Positions 22,651 through 26,639 of a stretch of 26,639 bases of DNA are shown piece after piece. The notes under the pieces were generated by a model. The model saw only the letters and a list, made by a program, of their open reading frames with translations, ran no database searches and was not told where the DNA came from. The translations under genes and the position numbers were made by a program. The stretch covers positions 1 to 26,639 of the forward strand of contig CALZMY010000186.1 in assembly GCA_945788675.1 (NCBI GenBank), given 5' to 3'. This stretch comes from an uncultured Gammaproteobacteria bacterium. Lineage in GTDB: Bacteria > Pseudomonadota > Gammaproteobacteria > SZUA-140. Numbering within the stretch: position 1 is the stretch's first letter; every line of letters starts with the position of its first letter.

Positions 22651-22861
22651 TCTGCTTGAACTTCTGTGGATGACAGGTTAATGTTTACCAATAACATGTG
22701 AATATAATAACAAAGTAAAATGCTGTGAAATTTATTCGCTCACCTGCTAACAGAAATAACCTGGTGGTGGGTTTGTGAAACGGTTAGCAGGATAATATCG
22801 AAACAAGTTATTGAAGATGTCACGGCCCCGGAAGTTAAATAAAGCAGAAAGGGAGTTTTAG

Positions 22862-24229
22862 ATGATCGGTAGCATCACTGCGACACGGTTAAACATTCGA
22901 GCTCAACCCAATATCTCAAGCCGGAAACTTGGTGAGTTGAGCAAGGGTGCGCTCATCAATATCCTTGGAGCCAGAAATGAGTGGCTCGAAATACAGTATC
23001 AGAATACCCCCGGGTTTGTCTTTAATGACTATGTGGCACTACAGGAGCGTGAGCCAGCTCAGAACGGTGTGATTACAACTAATCTGCTTAATGTCCGTGA
23101 CAGGCCTGCTACCAACGGCGTCATACTTGGTGGACTGACGCGGGGTTCAAAAGTAGAGGTGCTAGCGCAACATGGTGGATGGCTGGAAATTCCATTTCTA
23201 CAGGGCACTGCATTTATCTCAGGCACATACGTTGACCTCTACGCGCAGGAAACGATACAGCATGGGGTGGTGACCGCTAGCCTGCTGAATGTGCGTTTGT
23301 CCCCTCAGTCAGGTGCCAGAGTGATCGGGCAGTTATCGGAAAATAGCACAGTCGTGGTCGCATCAACGATCGGTGACTGGTGCGAAATTCCATTTAATAA
23401 CGGCATGGGTTATATCGCTTCCCGTTATGTCGAATTGAGGCCTGAAGCGGATGAGTCTGCACCCCGGCCGATCTCCACGACGCTTAATGACGGCGATGAG
23501 GAAGATGATGGCGCGCGAGTGGTGCAGGCGGATCGAGAGGCAGGCGTAGCGCTTGCGCCAGTGAATCAGTTGCTCGTCGCAGGGACAGCAGAGGAACGTA
23601 AGGTAGCGGCTACCTGGAATCGTTTTGGTGGCCTGCTAGTGGCGCTCAGTGACGAGAAAGAGATCGATGTGGGGTGTGCCGTTGCTGTTTTGTGTGTGGA
23701 GAGCAGCGGTAAAGGATTTGAACCCGGCAACCAGGGGTTGATGATTATTCGTTTTGAGAATCACAAATTCTGGAAATACTGGGGGAAAAGCGCTCCGGAT
23801 CGTTTTCGTCAGCACTTTAGCTATCAATCGGGAAAGGCGTGGAAGGGGCATCAATGGCGCAAGAAACCTGCCGATGAGTGGCGCACGTTTCATGGCAGTC
23901 AGCGAGCTGAGTGGGAGGTGCTGAATTTCGCACGTTCTATCGATAACAGCGCAGCACTCAAATCGATCAGCATGGGTGCCCCTCAGATTATGGGGTTCAA
24001 CTATGAAGGTCTCGATTATCAATCAGTGGAAGAGATGTTTGCCAGCTTTTGCGGGAGTATCGAATCACAGATTCGTGGTTTGTTTGGCTTTATGTCACCC
24101 GCGATGGTGCAGCGACTGCAACGACACGATTTTGAAGGCTTTGCAGGGCTCTATAACGGCAGTGGTCAGAAGGGAAAATATGGGCGCTGGATCAAGTCTC
24201 ATTATGATGCGTATAAACGTCTAGTGTGA
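22862..24229 (+). CDS. Endolysin: three SH3b domains plus N-acetylmuramidase (DUF3380) domain
   Basis: The 455 residues split into three bacterial SH3 domains (about 1-62, 68-128 and 134-194; each with a LN(I/V)R.(Q/R/S)P motif and an EI(P/Q)(F/Y) strand), an acidic linker (195-225) and a C-terminal N-acetylmuramidase domain (about 240-455; PF11860). In the latter, CVESSGKGF (catalytic Glu E280) and GLMIIRFENHKFWK are typical, as are SMGAPQIMGFNY and LYNGSGQKGKYG. The domain cleaves peptidoglycan glycan strands, and the SH3b part should bind the wall. There is no signal peptide, so release needs a holin; one follows 58 bases downstream. This looks like a phage- or gene-transfer-agent-type lysis gene. 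Confidence 0.9.
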   Translation: MIGSITATRLNIRAQPNISSRKLGELSKGALINILGARNEWLEIQYQNTPGFVFNDYVALQEREPAQNGVITTNLLNVRDRPATNGVILGGLTRGSKVEVLAQHGGWLEIPFLQGTAFISGTYVDLYAQETIQHGVVTASLLNVRLSPQSGARVIGQLSENSTVVVASTIGDWCEIPFNNGMGYIASRYVELRPEADESAPRPISTTLNDGDEEDDGARVVQADREAGVALAPVNQLLVAGTAEERKVAATWNRFGGLLVALSDEKEIDVGCAVAVLCVESSGKGFEPGNQGLMIIRFENHKFWKYWGKSAPDRFRQHFSYQSGKAWKGHQWRKKPADEWRTFHGSQRAEWEVLNFARSIDNSAALKSISMGAPQIMGFNYEGLDYQSVEEMFASFCGSIESQIRGLFGFMSPAMVQRLQRHDFEGFAGLYNGSGQKGKYGRWIKSHYDAYKRLV

Positions 24230-24287
24230 TTATTTAACAATAATCGATTTTTTGAAAACCGGGATTTAATAATCAAGGAGTATTGCT

Positions 24288-24710
24288 ATGAGCATTTTAT
24301 CGTTTATCGGACAAATATTTGAGCCAGCGGCCAAGGTGATTGATGAACTTCATACCAGTGAAGAAGAGAAGCTGCAGATACGCCGTCAGATGCAGAAAAT
24401 CGAGAATGAGTTTATGGGCAAGGTGCTGGATTATGAAACCAAGTTGATGGATAACCAGGCCGCGATTATCAAGGCTGAGGCGACCGGACAGTCCTGGTTA
24501 CAGCGTAGCTGGCGACCTATAACGATGTTAACGTTTCTGGTGCTGGTGGTGCTCGATAGCTTTGGCGTGCTGGCCTTTCGTTTGAATGATGAGGCCTGGA
24601 TGCTGTTGCAGATCGGGCTGGGTGGATATGTGGCCGGCCGTTCTGCCGAGAAGATAACCAGTCAGATGATGGCTGCGCGTAACAAGCGGGAGAGTGAGGC
24701 TAAAGGCTAG
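24288..24710 (+). CDS. Holin (3TM / gene-transfer-release family)
   Basis: The protein has 140 residues. The N-terminal 70 are charged and coiled-coil-like (EEEKLQIRRQMQKIENEFMGKVLDYETKL), then SWLQRSWRPITMLTFLVLVVLDSFGVLAF and AWMLLQIGLGGYVAGRSAEKI form two membrane segments. The (S)W.Q.SWRP..ML and GGY(V/I)AGRS motifs are typical of the holin family PF11351, found in gene transfer agents and phages. It would make membrane pores that let the upstream muramidase reach the wall. A Shine-Dalgarno AAGGAG lies before ATG 24288. The pair forms a compact lysis cassette; no capsid, tail or terminase gene is in the window. Confidence 0.88.
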   Translation: MSILSFIGQIFEPAAKVIDELHTSEEEKLQIRRQMQKIENEFMGKVLDYETKLMDNQAAIIKAEATGQSWLQRSWRPITMLTFLVLVVLDSFGVLAFRLNDEAWMLLQIGLGGYVAGRSAEKITSQMMAARNKRESEAKG

Positions 24711-25245
24711 CCTGTGCATGAAAGCAGAAGTTGACCGCGTTGTGAAAACATAGTCTGGCTTTTTTGCAGCGATTTTTGTTGCGCAAGTAGACCTTGGTGC
24801 TCTTAAGGCGAGCGGGCACTTTTGGCCAGGAGTGGACAGACACGATTTAAATGTAGCCTGATGAAACGAAGCGTGATGAATTAGTAATTCAAGTCTTTTT
24901 AGGGAAATCCGGGAGAGAGGTGTCATATTCCCGGATTCCGTTGCCACTCGATCCCCATAGAGAGTAGCTTCAGACACTTCCCTTCACTCCTTGAAAAAAA
25001 TAGATTTAACCACATAAACAGCTCACTTAAGGCCGTTTATTAAAGCTATATAAGAGGTTGCTTTGGTTCGAGCCCAGGCGAAAAAATCCACTAGGCCGAA
25101 ATTCCGTGCTTAGAATGCTGCACATCTGCACTTATTGGTCTATATTTATCTCAGCTTCTATTCAGGTCATCAAAATATTTTCGAACCTGATTTCAAGGTC
25201 ACTCGTACTAGTCATAGGACGTTCCTCAAGGACGAGACCAGCGCT
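24711..25245. other. Gene-free region between holin and ECF sigma factor
   Basis: About 535 bases without a supported gene. The only strong structure is the inverted repeat AATCCGGGA / TCCCGGATT (24906-24914 with 24929-24937), a nine-base perfect stem with a 14-base loop and no T-run on either side. A tRNA T-arm-like stretch at 25062-25078 has no matching tRNA body. Confidence 0.5.
24906..24937. repeat. Inverted repeat AATCCGGGA-N14-TCCCGGATT
   Basis: Perfect nine-base arms. It lies about 200 bases after the holin gene and 310 bases before the sigma factor gene. Neither side has a T-run close enough for a rho-independent terminator on the plus strand; a factor-binding or RNA structure role is possible but not shown. 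Confidence 0.4.
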
Positions 25246-25866
25246 ATGAAAACAGATGAAACATTATTGGACAAACAATGCTCGGCACAGGCTACATCGT
25301 CGTTAAATGAGACTGAGCATGACCGAAAACTACTGGTTGCAATCACAGCCGGTGAGCGCAGCGCCCTGGCGCAACTATATGACCGCCATGCAGCAGTACT
25401 GATGGGCATTGCTTATCGCATTCTTCAAAACCGCCGCGATGCGGAAGATCTGTTACATGATGTTTTCATTGAGGCCTGGCGCAAGGCGGCAAGCTACGAT
25501 GCCAATCGTGGCACTGTTCGCAGCTGGCTGATTACACGGCTTCGCAGCCGAGCAATTGACCGCTTGCGCTCACTCATCAGCGCACGCAAAAGTGCTATGC
25601 TGAGAGCCAGTATTGAATCGGAACAAATGCAGTCGAGTGAAGCTATCAGCCGTTCACCAGACCATGTTCGCGCCCTGCGTGCCATGACTATACTTTCTAA
25701 GAATCAGCGCAAGGTGCTTGAGCTGCTCTATTTTGAGGGGCTGAGCTGCCAGGAGATTGCAGCATTATGTGAGATTCCCATCGGTACGGTGAAATCTCGC
25801 CTCTCGGCCGCGCTCAATTTATTGCGAAATTCACTTGGTTTAACAGGAGAACAGGCTAATGTCTGA
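25246..25866 (+). CDS. ECF (extracytoplasmic function) RNA polymerase sigma factor
   Basis: This 206-residue sigma-70 family protein contains region 2 (LAQLYDRHAAVLMGIAYRI, then DAEDLLHDVFIEAWRKA) at about residues 40-100 and region 4 (SKNQRKVLELLYFEGLSCQEIAALCEIPIGTVKSRLSAAL) at about 155-195. Regions 1 and 3 are absent, as in ECF factors. The open frame extends to 25135, but ATG 25246 is chosen because family similarity starts after it and a GGACGAG stretch is upstream. The cupin gene overlaps by eight bases, so the pair is translationally coupled, as is usual for sigma and anti-sigma factors. The group is close to SigK/ChrR-type pairs, whose known triggers are singlet oxygen or related oxidants. 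Confidence 0.9.
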   Translation: MKTDETLLDKQCSAQATSSLNETEHDRKLLVAITAGERSALAQLYDRHAAVLMGIAYRILQNRRDAEDLLHDVFIEAWRKAASYDANRGTVRSWLITRLRSRAIDRLRSLISARKSAMLRASIESEQMQSSEAISRSPDHVRALRAMTILSKNQRKVLELLYFEGLSCQEIAALCEIPIGTVKSRLSAALNLLRNSLGLTGEQANV

Positions 25867-26479
25867 AGATGATAATCAGCTTTCTGAATTGTTCCCTGGA
25901 AAACCGGACAAGGAAACACAAGAGGCGCTTGACCAGGTTGGCCTTGCGCAGGAACCTGTGATGCCTGGTGATCACCTGCTTAATCTTATTCTTGCGGCGA
26001 CTGAACCGACCACACGTTTTGAAGGTTTTGTTGAACGCTTGTCTGAGCTGTTTGATCTCAGCGACACACGCATCCGTGAGCTGCTGGCCACCATCGATGA
26101 GGCAGGCAATCCATCATGGAAGGCCAGTGCGCTTCCCGGTACACGCCTATTGCGTTTTGATGGTGGACCCAAACTTGCTGCTGCTACCTGTGGTTTGGTT
26201 AAAGTAAAACCTGGACGCATCTTCCCTGCACATCAGCACCAGGCTGATGAATGGGTCTTTGTGCTACAAGGACGGGCGCAGGAAGATAGCGGGCGGGTAC
26301 TACAGGCGGGAGACCTGGATCTGGGCGCAGCAGGTACAAGCCATACATTTCGGACCATGGGTGATGAGCCGTTTGTTTTTGCCGTTGTCTTATTCAAAGA
26401 CAACAAATGGTTGCTTGGCCAGACCCTGATGGATCACCTTCAACCCAGGAAACGTTTCGGGCCAGATGAAACAAGCTGA
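25859..26479 (+). CDS. ChrR-like cupin protein, putative anti-sigma factor or sensor
   Basis: This 206-residue protein has an N-terminal helical region (1-85) and a C-terminal cupin (about 90-195). Its metal ligands fit HxHx3E and a later His: H125, H127, E131 and H162, spaced as in the ChrR cupin. ChrR-type anti-sigma factors also have an N-terminal zinc-binding domain with HxxxCxxC that holds the sigma factor; here that part has no Cys at all (the only Cys is C111). So it is either a divergent anti-sigma factor that uses another contact or a co-regulator. ATG 25859 overlaps the sigma stop by eight bases, with AGGAGA at 25845-25850. No third gene follows closely within the window. Confidence 0.82.
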   Translation: MSEDDNQLSELFPGKPDKETQEALDQVGLAQEPVMPGDHLLNLILAATEPTTRFEGFVERLSELFDLSDTRIRELLATIDEAGNPSWKASALPGTRLLRFDGGPKLAAATCGLVKVKPGRIFPAHQHQADEWVFVLQGRAQEDSGRVLQAGDLDLGAAGTSHTFRTMGDEPFVFAVVLFKDNKWLLGQTLMDHLQPRKRFGPDETS

Positions 26480-26639
26480 TACTCGAGTACTTTAAATATT
26501 CGCCTGCACGGTTTATGAATCACTGAATTTAAAATTCGCCAAAATTGTTCGCAGCCTTCCCAGCTAGTGCTTGCTGTCCGCTCAACTACAGCCGGGATTT
26601 CAGCTCATTACTCCGATAAAAAATCACCTGTTCAAGGGA
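26480..26639. other. 3' end of window, no gene seen
   Basis: These 160 bases after the cupin gene contain no supported gene or clear terminator. ACTCGAGT (26482-26489) is an eight-base palindrome without further context. Confidence 0.4.

Noticed and set aside
24528..24977. Minus-strand frame of 149 codons across the holin gene and downstream.
   Set aside because: It overlaps a clear holin gene on the plus strand and shows no domain or ribosome site.
25062..25078. TTTGG-TTCGAGC-CCAGG looks like a tRNA T-arm, raising the idea of a tRNA fragment or attachment site near the lysis genes.
   Set aside because: No acceptor, D-arm or anticodon arm lies upstream, two stem pairs are G-U, no CCA end follows, and no second copy was seen in the window.

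Overview
The window looks like chromosome of a chemolithoautotrophic gammaproteobacterium, probably a sulfur oxidizer of the Halothiobacillus/Thiomicrospira kind. This is inferred from the alpha-carboxysome genes, the DAB inorganic-carbon pump, SbtA/SbtB, a LysR regulator of CbbR/CmpR type and a hopanoid gene (hpnD). The first ~11.4 kb is the distal half of an alpha-carboxysome / CO2-concentrating locus; the remainder is mixed chromosomal content.

Region 1 (1-11371, mostly +): 3' end of a CsoS1 shell protein, a hairpin plus T-run, a bacterioferritin, a pterin-dehydratase-like Rubisco assembly factor (acRAF), a 56-residue Lys-rich protein ending in a Trp-containing tail (candidate orphan McdB), then a tightly coupled dab operon: dabB, a second membrane subunit, dabA and the PII-like CPII. 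A separate unit carries sbtA (bicarbonate transporter) and sbtB (its PII-like partner), followed by a LysR regulator. A NUDIX hydrolase (-) and csoS1D (+) close the locus. Together these genes would take up and hydrate inorganic carbon (DAB, SbtA), sense state (CPII, SbtB, LysR), and build and position carboxysomes (CsoS1, CsoS1D, acRAF, McdB-like).

Region 2 (11368-13227) is a patchy zone: a frameshifted second NUDIX copy, a truncated aspzincin-like metallopeptidase, and two unrecognised small genes.

Region 3 (13451-18374): DUF1456 (YehS-like) protein, RRM RNA-binding protein, HpnD presqualene diphosphate synthase and pyruvate kinase on the minus strand, and a kinase-like phosphotransferase whose conserved N-terminus has no standard start codon.

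Region 4 (18460-22650): a secreted mono-heme protein with five PKD domains and an extreme Asp/Arg tail, its terminator, a divergent intergenic region with two operator-like palindromes, a DUF3754/TMEM143 membrane protein and a DUF1439 protein.

Region 5 (22862-26479): a two-gene lysis cassette (SH3b x3 + N-acetylmuramidase; 3TM-type holin) without other phage genes, then an ECF sigma factor translationally overlapped with a ChrR-like cupin protein that lacks the usual zinc anti-sigma domain. No tRNA, rRNA, CRISPR array or insertion sequence was seen.
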